A DNA stretch of 64,000 bases from Ardenticatenaceae bacterium (GTDB lineage: Bacteria > Chloroflexota > Anaerolineae > Promineifilales > Promineifilaceae), in NCBI GenBank assembly GCA_011525915.1, contig WYBM01000060.1, forward strand, positions 117,189 through 181,188. Reading direction: 5' to 3'. The position numbers and the translations under genes were made by a program. The notes under the pieces are model-generated. The model had not been told where the DNA came from and did no database searches. It saw nothing but the letters and a program-made list of their open reading frames with translations. Below, one piece after another: positions 46,595 through 56,013 of the stretch (position 1 is its first letter; each line of letters begins with the position of its first letter).

Positions 46595-46700
46595 AATCAG
46601 CAACCAGTTATCAGTAGGGCCTGCCTCCGATAAATGTCCACTGAAAACTGACTGCTGGCTTCTCATTAACTGAAAACTGATTACGGGCTTCTGATAACTG
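46595..46700. repeat. ACTGA/CAGT-rich intergenic repeat
   Basis: Irregular copies of ACTGAAAACTGA and CAGTTATCAGT lie between the PAS gene and the amine oxidase. The rest of the 46352-46732 spacer holds no gene that I can support. Confidence 0.75.
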
Positions 46701-46732
46701 GCACTAACTAGCGTGTGTCCATCTATAAGTTT

Positions 46733-48124
46733 ATGAACGCTTTTACCCGTCGACAATTTCTGGAAATGGCCCTGCTTTCTCTGGTTGGCAGCAGTCTGGC
46801 CGCATGTACAGAAGATAAGGAGACAACGGCCGTGCCCCCCACCTCTTCAGACCCCATCCTCATCATCGGCGCGGGCATTGCCGGGCTGGCCGCTGCCCGC
46901 AGCCTGCATGACAGCGGCTACGCCGTGACGGTGCTGGAAGCGCGAGACCGCATCGGTGGGCGCGTCTGGACAGACCATGCCTGGCCGGGCATCCCCCTGG
47001 ATTTAGGCGCCTCGTGGATTCACGGCATTAACGGCAACCCCATCAAAGCCCTGGCAGATCAGTGGGGGGTAACCACTGTTTTTTCAGATTACGATAACCT
47101 GGCGGTGTATGACCGGCACGGCCGTAAGCTGACAGCGGCCGAATTAGATGAGTTGTTCCTCTATCTGACGGCCGTAGATGAAACCATTACGGCCGCCCAG
47201 GAAGAAGCAGATGAAGATATGCCTCTAAGCGCGCCCATTGCGGCCGCCGCCGAAGAGGAAGAACTGACGCCAGAACAGATGATTCAACTGAACTATGTGG
47301 TCAACGCGGCCATCGAGCAAGAATATGCCGCCGATGTGGACGAACTCTCACTGCTGGAATGGAACCAGGACGAAGACCAATCCGGCCACGATGTGCTCTT
47401 CCCTGGCGGCTATGACCAGATCATTCACCCGCTGGCGGCCGGGTTAGATGTGCGCCTGAGCCACGTCGTTTCTGAGGTTCGTTATGGCGACGAAGAGGTA
47501 ACGATTGTCACCAATCAGGGCACGTTTAACGGCCGTCAGGCTATCATCACCATTCCCTTAGGCGTATTGAAAAAAGGGAGTATTCGCTTTGACCCGCCGC
47601 TGCCGGCCTGGAAGCAGGCAGCCATTGGGCGGCTGGGCATGGGGCTGTTGAACAAAACGTACCTGCGCTTTCCGCACGTTTTCTGGGACGCTGATGTGGA
47701 GATGATTGGCCGTATATCCACCCCAAAAGGGAAGTGGGCAGAGTTTTTGAATATGGCCCAGCACACCGGGCAGCCAGTGTTGTGTGGCTTCAACGCAGCG
47801 GCCTACGGCCGTGCCCTGGAAGCCCGCAGTGATACCGATATTGTGGCCGAGATGATGGCCGCACTACGGCAGATGTTCGGACCGGCCATTCCTGAACCCG
47901 AAGCATGGCACATCACTCGCTGGGCTTCTGACCCATTTGCCTATGGGTCCTATTCCTTCATTCCGGTAGGCGCTTCCGGCGACGATTATGAAACGCTGGC
48001 CCAACCCCTGGGTGTCACCCTCTTTTTTGCCGGGGAAGCGACCCAGCGTGCCTTTCCCTCTACCGTCCACGGCGCTTACCTCTCTGGCCAGCGCGCTGCT
48101 CAGGAAATTCTTGATAACGAGTAA
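46733..48124 (+). CDS. Tat-exported flavin amine oxidase
   Basis: This protein of about 463 residues starts with a twin-arginine signal (TRRQFLEMALLSL) ending at a Cys (SLAAC), suggesting export by Tat and lipid attachment. The FAD domain has ILIIGAGIAGLAAARSL followed by EARDRIGGRVWTD and DLGASWIHG; the C-terminal FAD motif is FFAGEATQRAFPSTVHGAYLSG. The flavin monoamine oxidase family oxidises amines or polyamines. Substrate is unknown. A GTG at 46715 could add six residues; neither start has a clear ribosome site. Confidence 0.9.
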   Translation: MNAFTRRQFLEMALLSLVGSSLAACTEDKETTAVPPTSSDPILIIGAGIAGLAAARSLHDSGYAVTVLEARDRIGGRVWTDHAWPGIPLDLGASWIHGINGNPIKALADQWGVTTVFSDYDNLAVYDRHGRKLTAAELDELFLYLTAVDETITAAQEEADEDMPLSAPIAAAAEEEELTPEQMIQLNYVVNAAIEQEYAADVDELSLLEWNQDEDQSGHDVLFPGGYDQIIHPLAAGLDVRLSHVVSEVRYGDEEVTIVTNQGTFNGRQAIITIPLGVLKKGSIRFDPPLPAWKQAAIGRLGMGLLNKTYLRFPHVFWDADVEMIGRISTPKGKWAEFLNMAQHTGQPVLCGFNAAAYGRALEARSDTDIVAEMMAALRQMFGPAIPEPEAWHITRWASDPFAYGSYSFIPVGASGDDYETLAQPLGVTLFFAGEATQRAFPSTVHGAYLSGQRAAQEILDNE

Positions 48125-48141
48125 ACAGGTCTGGTTACCCC

Positions 48142-50964
48142 TTACCTTTCCCGGTTCAGCCAGCGTACCGTCAGCTCCCCCAGGCGGTCCGTGCGCTGGC
48201 GCAGGACGGTGCACGGCGGCAGGGCATCTAAAAACAGCTGGCCATACCGCTTGGTGATCACCCGCTTGTCCAGAATGGCCACCACCCCTTCGTCTGTGCC
48301 CCGCCGGATCAGGCGGCCGAACCCCTGCCGGAAGCGCAGCACCGCTTCCGGAATAGAATACTCAAAAAACGAATTCTCATAGGTCTCTGAGCGGGCGGCA
48401 AAAATAGGGTCAGATGGCACATCAAAGGGCAGTTTGACCAACAGCACCGCTTGCAGCGCCGCACCGGGCACGTCTACCCCTTCCCAAAAGGAGCGGGTGC
48501 CCAGCAGCACGGCGCGGGCATCGGGCCGCTTAAACTGCTCTAACAACTGCTGCCGCGACGCACCGGAATTTTGCGTCAACGTGGTAATGCCCTGGTCCGC
48601 CAACACACTCTCCACCGCCTTTGCCGTCTGGTTAAGCTGGCCATACGCCGTAAACAAAGCCATGGTGCGGCCGCCCAGCGCTGTGGCCACATCGATGATC
48701 GCCTCTTCCACATACCGCTGGTAGCCAGGCTGGTGTGGTTCGGGGATGTCCGTGGCCAGGTAAAGCAGGGTGGAGTTTTGGTAGTCGAAGGGGGAATCTA
48801 CCGCCAGTTCGCCCACGTCATGAGCGTGCAAGCGGTTGCGCATATAAGCAAAGGTAGGGGCAGCTTCCCATTCGCCGGGTGTGGCCGTGCGCAGCGTGGC
48901 TGAGGTTAATACCACCGTTTCCAGCGCCTTAAAGATGTGCTTTTCTACCAATGGCCCTACGTGCAGGGGCGCGGCATGCAGGGAGATGCGCTCTCTAAAC
49001 AGCTCTACCCAATAAATCATACCCGGCACCGGCTGGATGATGATGGCGTCCAGGTTGGCCCGGGCTTCTTCCAGGGTACGGCCGTTGCTTAACAAGGCCG
49101 CCCGCAGTTCCTCTGCCTCCTCAATATCAAACTGGTCTTCCACATCTGCCAGGCCGCCGGCCAGTTTGTCAAAGCCGTCTGAAATGCGCTTTAAGTGCGT
49201 GTTCAGGTTGTCCCAACTTATTTCCACTTCGCTGTAACCCGGCTGCAGCCGCGCCTCCGGCGTCAGGCGAATTTGCTCCGCAAACTGGCTGCGTCGGTTG
49301 ACATACTCCGCCAAAAAGTAAGAGAGCGTCATAAAAAACTCTTCCAATCGCTCTGCCGCCAGCTGCCCTTCGCGGCGCATCAGGTGGATCACCTGGTCAA
49401 ACTTCTCGGCAAAAGCTGGCGGCATGGCCGCCTGGATGCGGTTTTGCAGATCGGCCAGCAGCCCGGCGCGGGGCTTGTTGATCTCATCCAGTACTGCTTC
49501 CAGAAAGCGGCGGTCGGCCTGAAAGCTGAGGCCGCTGGTGACGGCGTTTTCCAGATGGTGGGCCTCGTCGACAATCAAATCCACAAAATCAGGCAAAATG
49601 TGGCCCTCATTGGCTACATCAGACAGCAGCAAGGCGTGGTTGACAATGATGATGTGACTCAATTCCGCCTGGCGGCGCACGTGATGCAGCGGGCAGTTTT
49701 CCAGGGCACATTGATCCATGGTACAGACGCCGTTTTCACCATTCATACGGGCCCAGGCCAACCGTTCGCCAGGGGTGCGCAGGCTTAATTCGGCCACATC
49801 CCCCGTTTGCGTCTGCCCCAGCCAGAGCAAGATGCGGGCAAAAAGAACCATCTCATCGGCATTGCTGGGGCCGCTGTGGCGCATTTGTTGGAAAAGGCGG
49901 GTACAGATGTAATTACTGCGCCCTTTGCGCACGCAGGCCTGCAGGTCAAAGGGGAGAATACGTTGTAATTCCGGGATATCTTTATGGATGAGCTGGTCTT
50001 GCAGGTTGATGGTGTTGGTAGAGATGACCACACGACGGCCGTTTTGCACAGCCCAAAATGCTGCCGGGATCAGGTAGGCCACCGATTTGCCCGTGCCGGT
50101 AGGCGCTTCGACAATAACATGCGAACCGTAGTTAAAGGCGTCGACCACGGAGAGCAGCATCTCTTCCTGCTGCAGCCGGTATTCATACCCGGGCACCGCC
50201 CGCTCAAAGTTGCCGCCAGGCCGGATCATGGCGGCCACCAGATCAGGGTCCAGGGGCACGGGTTTATCCAGTGGTGTGAAGGCACGTCCTTCTAATTTGG
50301 GCGGGTTAAACAACCGGGGCAGCCGCCCTCGCTGGCGCAGGTCGCCCTCGGCAAAGGCGGTGCGGGCACGCGCCGCCAACACGTCTTCAAAGAAGATCGT
50401 CTCCGGCCAGCCCAGCCGGCGCCCGGCCAGCACCAGTTCGTCTAATTGGGCCAGGGGCAGCTGCAGGGCACGTTCTTTCAGGGCCAGGAATAACTCTACG
50501 GTGAGTTCGGCGTCAGCCAGGGCACGGTGAACCTGTTTCCCGTCTGGCATGGGCAAATGTAGGGTGCGGGCCAGGGCATCCAGGTTGTACCGGCCGGCAT
50601 CTGGGAACAAGATGGTGGCCAGGGTGATGGTGTCTACCCGGTGGCTGCTCACCCCCAGGCGCTCGGCCCGCAGAAAGCCCAGATCAAAGTCTACATTGTG
50701 TCCCACCAACACATGATCACCCAAAACGGCGCGCAGCCGCGAGCGCAGATTAAACATGCCAGGGGCGTCATTCACCATCGCCTGCGTGATGCCCGTCAAT
50801 TGGGTAATATAAGGCGACAGGTCACGGTGGGGGTTCACCAGGGAGCTAAACTCATCCAGGATGTCATGATCACGAAAGGTGATGGCTGCCACTTCAATGA
50901 TGCGGTCATTATCGGCGTCAAGGCCGGTGGTTTCCAAGTCTATGGCGACATAGGTTGTTGACAT
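48142..50964 (-). CDS. DnaQ-type exonuclease fused to DinG-family helicase
   Basis: This 940-residue protein has an N-terminal DEDD 3-5 exonuclease domain (IDLETTGLD at 8-16) and a C-terminal XPD/DinG-like helicase. Helicase motifs are EAPTGTGKSVAYL (Lys293), DEAHHLENAV (Asp466) and the late GFGRLIRRGTDEG. Cysteines between motifs I and II (near CVRKGRSNYIC and CTMDQCALENC) look like the ligands of an iron-sulphur cluster. The fused form is common in Firmicutes and Chloroflexota. It would unwind and digest damaged or stalled DNA. It appears to be transcribed alone. Confidence 0.93.
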   Translation of the reverse strand: MSTTYVAIDLETTGLDADNDRIIEVAAITFRDHDILDEFSSLVNPHRDLSPYITQLTGITQAMVNDAPGMFNLRSRLRAVLGDHVLVGHNVDFDLGFLRAERLGVSSHRVDTITLATILFPDAGRYNLDALARTLHLPMPDGKQVHRALADAELTVELFLALKERALQLPLAQLDELVLAGRRLGWPETIFFEDVLAARARTAFAEGDLRQRGRLPRLFNPPKLEGRAFTPLDKPVPLDPDLVAAMIRPGGNFERAVPGYEYRLQQEEMLLSVVDAFNYGSHVIVEAPTGTGKSVAYLIPAAFWAVQNGRRVVISTNTINLQDQLIHKDIPELQRILPFDLQACVRKGRSNYICTRLFQQMRHSGPSNADEMVLFARILLWLGQTQTGDVAELSLRTPGERLAWARMNGENGVCTMDQCALENCPLHHVRRQAELSHIIIVNHALLLSDVANEGHILPDFVDLIVDEAHHLENAVTSGLSFQADRRFLEAVLDEINKPRAGLLADLQNRIQAAMPPAFAEKFDQVIHLMRREGQLAAERLEEFFMTLSYFLAEYVNRRSQFAEQIRLTPEARLQPGYSEVEISWDNLNTHLKRISDGFDKLAGGLADVEDQFDIEEAEELRAALLSNGRTLEEARANLDAIIIQPVPGMIYWVELFRERISLHAAPLHVGPLVEKHIFKALETVVLTSATLRTATPGEWEAAPTFAYMRNRLHAHDVGELAVDSPFDYQNSTLLYLATDIPEPHQPGYQRYVEEAIIDVATALGGRTMALFTAYGQLNQTAKAVESVLADQGITTLTQNSGASRQQLLEQFKRPDARAVLLGTRSFWEGVDVPGAALQAVLLVKLPFDVPSDPIFAARSETYENSFFEYSIPEAVLRFRQGFGRLIRRGTDEGVVAILDKRVITKRYGQLFLDALPPCTVLRQRTDRLGELTVRWLNRER

Positions 50965-51081
50965 AAGTTGTTATCCGTCATTGGTACTCCGTGATGGGTG
51001 TGCCTGTACTGTTCTTGAGGGCATAGGCCAGGCTCCCATGCGTGATGGCCGCTGAATGGAGAAGATTATAGCACGGATTTT

Positions 51082-52050
51082 CTACGGTGTTGCTGGTTTT
51101 TGCCAGTGAACGGCCGTGTGCGGCGTGGTGTTAACGTGCAGTTGGAACACATCGGGACGGCTGTAATGCCCTACAACATCCAATGTAAGACGGCCGTCAA
51201 TCCACGCTACCGGGTCTATCTCCGCGCTCACCAGACCGGGTTCGTCAACCAATGGCCCGGCCAGGCACTGCCCGTTAGGGGCAATGATGGCGCTGCCACC
51301 GCGCATGAGCAGCCGGTCGGCGTCACCGGGGATTTCCGTCAGCAGCGGCAGATTTAGGTGCGCCAGATCACGTTTGGCCAGCACCGTGCCCGCCGCTACT
51401 ACAAAACAGCGCCCTTCAAAGGCATAATGACGTGAGGCGACCAAGTGCATCTCCTTCACCGTGGGCCATTGGGCCACATGCAGCAGCTCTTGTTGGGCAT
51501 GTAGGGCGTGGCGGGCCAGAGGCAGCCAATGTTCCCAGCACACCAGCCCACCCAGGCGGCCCCAGGGCGTGTCCAGCACCGTCAACGTGCTGCCGTCACC
51601 CATGCCCCAGATCAGGCGTTCCGTGTAGGTGGGGGTCAGCTTGCGGTGTTTGCCCACCACCTGACCGTCAGCGTCAATATAAAGCATGGTGTTATACAAT
51701 GTGCCGCCCTCTCGCTCGTGCAGCCCCATGACCACAAAAGCATTGGCGGCCCTGGCAGCTTGACATAAATGAAAAACGGCCTCACTCTCGTTTTCCAGAG
51801 TGACACTGTTCTGAAAAAGCTGGCGAAACACGGCCGTGGCCGGTTCATACCACCACAAGCCAGCCCCCGGTGCCTCATCCAGCCAGATCGGGTACCCTGG
51901 CAGCCACGTTTCCGGAAAAACGATTATCTGTGCCCCGGCAGATGCCGCCTGGGCAATGAGGGTACACGCTTTGTCGACACTGCGGGCCAAATCCAGGAAC
52001 ACCGGCGGCTCCTGCACGGCCGTAACCACAAACGGTTTGATTGGTTTCAT
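51082..52050 (-). CDS. Nitrilase-family carbon-nitrogen hydrolase
   Basis: This 322-residue protein shows the nitrilase-superfamily triad: Glu47 in VFPETWLPGYP, Lys137 in GKHRKLTPTY and Cys171 in GLVCWEHWLPLAR. The CWEHW pattern is that of true nitrilases, which turn nitriles into acids. It stands alone, divergent from the epimerase remnant. Substrate cannot be assigned. Confidence 0.93.
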   Translation of the reverse strand: MKPIKPFVVTAVQEPPVFLDLARSVDKACTLIAQAASAGAQIIVFPETWLPGYPIWLDEAPGAGLWWYEPATAVFRQLFQNSVTLENESEAVFHLCQAARAANAFVVMGLHEREGGTLYNTMLYIDADGQVVGKHRKLTPTYTERLIWGMGDGSTLTVLDTPWGRLGGLVCWEHWLPLARHALHAQQELLHVAQWPTVKEMHLVASRHYAFEGRCFVVAAGTVLAKRDLAHLNLPLLTEIPGDADRLLMRGGSAIIAPNGQCLAGPLVDEPGLVSAEIDPVAWIDGRLTLDVVGHYSRPDVFQLHVNTTPHTAVHWQKPATP

Positions 52051-52120
52051 CTTTTAACTCTCCCTTGGAAAAAATCTTCGCTTTTGCGCGCTTTGGCGCA
52101 CTTTCGGCTACAATCGGCCT

Positions 52121-52630
52121 ATGTCTTACCTCAACAATGCCTTAAAAGGCAAACGTGTCCTGGTGACCGGGGCTACTGGCTTTATCGGCGGGCGGCTGGC
52201 CCAGCGATTGGCGGTGGAAGAAGGCGCCACGGTCACCGGCACGGGACGCCGCCTGGACAACGTTCCCTTCCTTAAAGAAGCGGGGGTGACGCTGCTGCCG
52301 GCCGATTTACAAGATGAGGCAGCACTGCACACGGCCGTCGCTGGGCAAGAGATTGTCTTCCACGCCGCGGCCTGGGTAGACGGCGGCCGTATGTGTGGTA
52401 AAAAGCCGCGCCGCCTGCCTTTGTGGATGGCCAGCCTGTTGGCAGGGGTCAACGGCCTGTTTCACCTGGGCCTGCCCCTGAACCAGCAGCGCTTAAAGTT
52501 CCTGACCAGCCACGCTGTTTACCCCACGGACAAAGCACAAATGCGTCTGGGCTACCGACCGCGTGTCTCGCTAGATGAAGGGATGGCCGCGGAAAGCTGG
52601 CTGCGGACGCAGGGGTATTTACAGGGGTAA
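52121..52630 (+). pseudogene. NAD-dependent epimerase with large internal deletion
   Basis: This 169-codon open frame has a normal Rossmann start (LVTGATGFIGGRLAQRL, 14-30) and the strand ending VFHAAAWV (about residue 88). It then jumps to what is normally the C-terminal end of a long extended-SDR protein (KKPRRLPLWMASLLAG, then the final YRPRVSLDEGMAAESWLRTQGYL). About 150 middle codons, including the catalytic YxxxK, are missing, yet the frame is intact. The join falls near GGCGGCCGTATG, close to a variant of the ACGGCCGT octamer. It could be a true deletion or an assembly error. The following gene starts six bases later. Confidence 0.7.
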
Positions 52631-52636
52631 TGGTTC

Positions 52637-53365
52637 ATGGAGATATGGGCATTGTTGGGCCTGGCAGTGATCTTAGCCGTAGGTGGGCTCCTTGGGTATT
52701 ACCTGTTGGTGGTCACGGAAGGGGTTTACCTGGGACGGCGAATGGTGGTATGGTTGTATGACATTACGGCCCACAAGTATGATGGCATTAAGGAGTTTGA
52801 GCCGGAGTTTGAGGAATTTTTCCTGATACGGCCGTTGCTCGCCCACCTGAAAGCCATACCTGCACCGCGGATTCTGGATGTGGCTACGGGCACCGGGCGG
52901 CTGCCATATGCCCTGTTGGCCTACCCCACATTTCACGGCCGGGTGACTGGCCTGGATGCCTCGGCGAAGATGCTGCAGCACGCCGGGAGCAAGCTGCGGC
53001 CATACGGCTGGCGGGCAGCTTTTGTGCAACAGGTGGCCGGGCGTCTGCCCTTCGCCGACAATAGTTTTGACGCCGTCACCTGCCTGGAAGCGCTAGAATT
53101 TTTCCCGGCGCCAGACGGGGCGCTGGTGGAGATGGCCCGTGTGCTAAAGCCGGGGGGCACACTGTTGGTGACACGGCGCAAAGGGGCGTGGGGGAAAGCT
53201 TTCCCTGATCGGTACCGAAATGTGGCCCAATTTGAAAATTACATGCAGACATTTGGCCTGGAAGACGTGTATACTGTGCCTTGGCTGCAGGATTATGATC
53301 AGGTATACGGCCGTAAGCCGCGGTCAGTGGTCAGTAGTCAGTGGTCAATAGTCAGTGATCAGTAG
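52637..53365 (+). CDS. Membrane-anchored SAM-dependent methyltransferase
   Basis: This 242-residue class I methyltransferase has an N-terminal membrane helix (about 5-27). SAM motif I is LDVATGTGRLP (80-90), with VTGLDASAKML and the motif IV-like FDAVTCLEALEFFP. Methyl acceptor is unknown; lipid, quinone or small-molecule roles are possible. The last dozen residues (SVVSSQWSIVSDQ) are encoded by a CAGT-rich repeat that reads through the natural end, so the C-terminus is probably not functionally constrained. Confidence 0.88.
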   Translation: MEIWALLGLAVILAVGGLLGYYLLVVTEGVYLGRRMVVWLYDITAHKYDGIKEFEPEFEEFFLIRPLLAHLKAIPAPRILDVATGTGRLPYALLAYPTFHGRVTGLDASAKMLQHAGSKLRPYGWRAAFVQQVAGRLPFADNSFDAVTCLEALEFFPAPDGALVEMARVLKPGGTLLVTRRKGAWGKAFPDRYRNVAQFENYMQTFGLEDVYTVPWLQDYDQVYGRKPRSVVSSQWSIVSDQ

Positions 53366-53387
53366 TTAGTGGTCAGTGGTCAGTGTT
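53323..53387. repeat. CAGTGGT-type repeat overlapping a gene end
   Basis: About eight CAGT-containing units (TCAGTGG, TCAGTAG, TCAATAG) start within the methyltransferase gene and continue past its stop codon. The remaining leader (53388-53526) holds an 8-bp inverted repeat (AACCTCC...GGAGGTT) before the subtilase gene. Confidence 0.85.
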
Positions 53388-53526
53388 AGGCAGCCTTTTG
53401 GGGGTTTAACCTCCGGAGGACTAGCGGGGACAAAACCTTTAGGAGGTTATTCCCTATAACTCTATTAAATCCCATTTTAGCAACAGGTATACGCACCACA
53501 AAAGCGTACCTGGAAAGGAGTTCCCC

Positions 53527-55566
53527 ATGAAAAGAATGTGGTTTTTTGCTGGACTGATAGTGTGTTTGCTGGCGCTGACCCTGCCCGCCAGCCTGAAGGG
53601 GCCGCAACGGCCGTCAGCCGTCCACGCCGCCGCACTGACCCCACCTACGGCCCAAATCATCATTCAGTTTGAGGACGCCGCGGCGGAGGCAGCCCTCTTG
53701 ACGGCGACGGAACAAAGTGAGCTGGCTGCCTTGAGCCAGGCGGCGGGCATGTCGGTAAGTTACGTGCGGGAAATGTCTGGTGACGCCCACGTCCTACGGC
53801 TGCCGCAGGCGCTGCCACCAGACGACGTGGCGGCCATCGCTGCCCAATTAGAGACGGTAGAAGGTGTGGTCTACGCCGAACCAGACCTGATCAAAACGAT
53901 AGACGGCCGTCCTATCAGGCCCTTGTTTAACCCCAACCTGACGCCCAATGACACCCAGTTTGGCAGCCAGTGGCACTATATGTACACGCCGGGCAGCGCC
54001 GAAGGGTTGAACCTGGTAAATGCCTGGAACATCAGCACCGGTTCCGCCAGCACCGTGGTGGCCGTCCTGGACACCGGCATTCTGAACCACAATGACCTGG
54101 CCGGGAAAACGGTGCCGGGGTATGACTTTATTGCTGATCCGTTTGTAGGGAATGACGGCAACGGCCGTGACAGCAACCCGGCCGACCCCGGCGACTGGTA
54201 CGCGGCCAATGAGTGTGGTGGCACCCACAGCGCTCAGGACAGCTCATGGCATGGCACCCATGTGGCCGGCACCATCGGTGCGGCCTCCAACAACAACCTG
54301 GGGGTGGCCGGTGTTAACTGGCAGGCCAAAATTCTGCCGGTGCGGGTGCTGGGTAAATGCGGCGGCTATACCTCTGACATTGTTGATGGCATGCGCTGGG
54401 CTGCCGGATTGGCTGTGGCCGGTGTGCCCGCTAACGCCAACCCGGCCAAGGTGTTAAATTTGAGCCTGGGTGGGCCCGGCGCCTGCTCGGCCACTGAGCA
54501 AAATGCCATCAACGCCATTGTGGCCGCGGGCAGCACGGTGGTGGTGGCTGCCGGGAACGCCGACGCCAATGCGGCCGGTTTCTCCCCGGCCAACTGCAAC
54601 AACGTCATTACGGTGGCTGCCACCAACCGCACCGGCAGCCGCGCCTTTTACAGTAACTATGGCAGCGTGGTGGAAGTAAGCGCCCCCGGCGGCGAAACAG
54701 ATATTTTCCAATCAGATGGCGTTCTGTCAACGTTGGATTCAGGTGCCACGGTGCCGGCCAACAGCCACACCTACGAGTATTACCAGGGCACCAGCATGGC
54801 CGCCCCCCATGTGGCCGGCCTAGCCTCGCTTATTGTGGGCCGCCAGCCCGGTTACACGCCGCAGCAAGTGCTGACATTGTTGCAAGACACAGCCCGCAGC
54901 TTCCCCGGCGGCAGCACCTGCAGCACCAGCAACTGCGGCGCCGGCATTGTAGACGCCTACGACGCCCTGAGCGCCACGGCCGGCAAATTTATCCTATCGC
55001 TGTACATCATGCAGGGTCCGCCACCGCTGCCAACCGACCCGATCATCAACCCCGGGTTTGAAAGCGGCCCCACCAGCTGGACAGAATCTGCTACCAATCC
55101 TCGCAACCTGATCATCAACTCAGGGTTTCCCAGCGGTGTAACACCTCATGGCGGCAGTTGGGCTACTCGGCTAGGTGGAGCCCATCTTGACACTTCTTAT
55201 ATCCAGCAGCAGGTCACGGTGCCCGCCGGTACCCCTTACCTGGCTTACTGGCACTGGATCGATTCAGAAGATTTTTGTGGGTGGGACTATGGTAGTGTGT
55301 TGATTAATGGGGCGGTTGTGCACGAATACGATCTTTGCTCGGCAGAAAACACAAATGGTTGGGTGCAAAAGACAGTGAACCTGTCTGCTTATGCGGGCCA
55401 ATCTGTTCAATTACGCATTCGGGCCGTGACCGATAGCAGCCTGAACAGCAACCTGTTTGTCGATGACGTCTCTTTCCAGGCCAGCCCTGCGCCCGACATA
55501 GGGCCGGCCTCAGGCGCCGTGCCGGCCAATGACCCGGCAGCCGCCCGCCGACCGGCAGCACCGTAA
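53527..55566 (+). CDS. Secreted subtilisin-family serine protease
   Basis: This 679-residue S8 peptidase has a signal peptide (1-36) and an I9-like propeptide (about 37-125). The catalytic domain has Asp182 (VLDTGI), His242 (SWHGTHVAG) and Ser423 (GTSMAAPHVAG), all present. Residues about 515-655 form a beta-sandwich of MAM/CBM-like shape with two (I)INPGFESG-like openings. It ends in an Ala/Pro-rich tail. It is likely secreted and degrades extracellular protein. A strong AAGGAG ribosome site and a perfect terminator bracket it as a single-gene unit. Confidence 0.95.
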   Translation: MKRMWFFAGLIVCLLALTLPASLKGPQRPSAVHAAALTPPTAQIIIQFEDAAAEAALLTATEQSELAALSQAAGMSVSYVREMSGDAHVLRLPQALPPDDVAAIAAQLETVEGVVYAEPDLIKTIDGRPIRPLFNPNLTPNDTQFGSQWHYMYTPGSAEGLNLVNAWNISTGSASTVVAVLDTGILNHNDLAGKTVPGYDFIADPFVGNDGNGRDSNPADPGDWYAANECGGTHSAQDSSWHGTHVAGTIGAASNNNLGVAGVNWQAKILPVRVLGKCGGYTSDIVDGMRWAAGLAVAGVPANANPAKVLNLSLGGPGACSATEQNAINAIVAAGSTVVVAAGNADANAAGFSPANCNNVITVAATNRTGSRAFYSNYGSVVEVSAPGGETDIFQSDGVLSTLDSGATVPANSHTYEYYQGTSMAAPHVAGLASLIVGRQPGYTPQQVLTLLQDTARSFPGGSTCSTSNCGAGIVDAYDALSATAGKFILSLYIMQGPPPLPTDPIINPGFESGPTSWTESATNPRNLIINSGFPSGVTPHGGSWATRLGGAHLDTSYIQQQVTVPAGTPYLAYWHWIDSEDFCGWDYGSVLINGAVVHEYDLCSAENTNGWVQKTVNLSAYAGQSVQLRIRAVTDSSLNSNLFVDDVSFQASPAPDIGPASGAVPANDPAAARRPAAP

Positions 55567-55596
55567 GGCGCTGCTTTTCATACCCACTTACTGTTA

Positions 55597-55626
55597 TGCC
55601 GGACAGATACCTGTCCGGCATTTTTT
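55597..55626 (+). terminator. Rho-independent terminator of the subtilase gene
   Basis: Arms TGCCGGACAG and CTGTCCGGCA (10 bp, 4-nt loop) are followed by six T residues, about 30 bp after the stop codon. Confidence 0.95.
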
Positions 55627-55682
55627 ACTTCATGGGGACCTTATCATACAGGCAGTAAGTAAATTTTTATGAAATCTTAAGC

Positions 55683-55711
55683 TTGACAGCCAGGGGGGCG
55701 CTGGCTACAAT
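55683..55711 (+). promoter_or_regulatory. Near-consensus promoter of the RHS gene
   Basis: TTGACA (55683-55688) and TACAAT (55706-55711) are separated by 17 bp. The spacer itself is an inverted repeat, GCCAG...CTGGC, so a repressor could bind between the two boxes. Confidence 0.8.
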
Positions 55712-56013
55712 GAACCGCATTGATTGAGAAAGAGTTAGGTATTGATACTCAGTTACCAGTCGGTAATTTGTACATACATCACAGAAAGCCATCCTGGGGA
55801 GGAAACTTGCACCAACTTCATGTCGTAAACACCATCTGAGTACCGTTGATTCTATAAACCCTTTTAACAAAGGGCGGCGCCAACAACAGGTTATTCGCCG
55901 TTAATTATTGCCCCCTCCTAGGGGGAGGCTGATATTATGCTGCGCTCCCAGCGCGTTCTTTATGCCTGTCAGCAGCAGGGTTGTAGGCCCCTGCCGCTGT
56001 AGGGAGGAGGATG
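55712..56013 (+). other. Long leader of the RHS gene
   Basis: About 290 nt separate the predicted transcription start from the RHS start codon. Two small hairpins are visible near 55909-55927 (CCCCCT/AGGGGG) and near 55941-55956 (GCGCT/AGCGC). The segment matches no riboswitch I know. It carries no open frame of note and may be a regulatory untranslated region. Confidence 0.6.
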
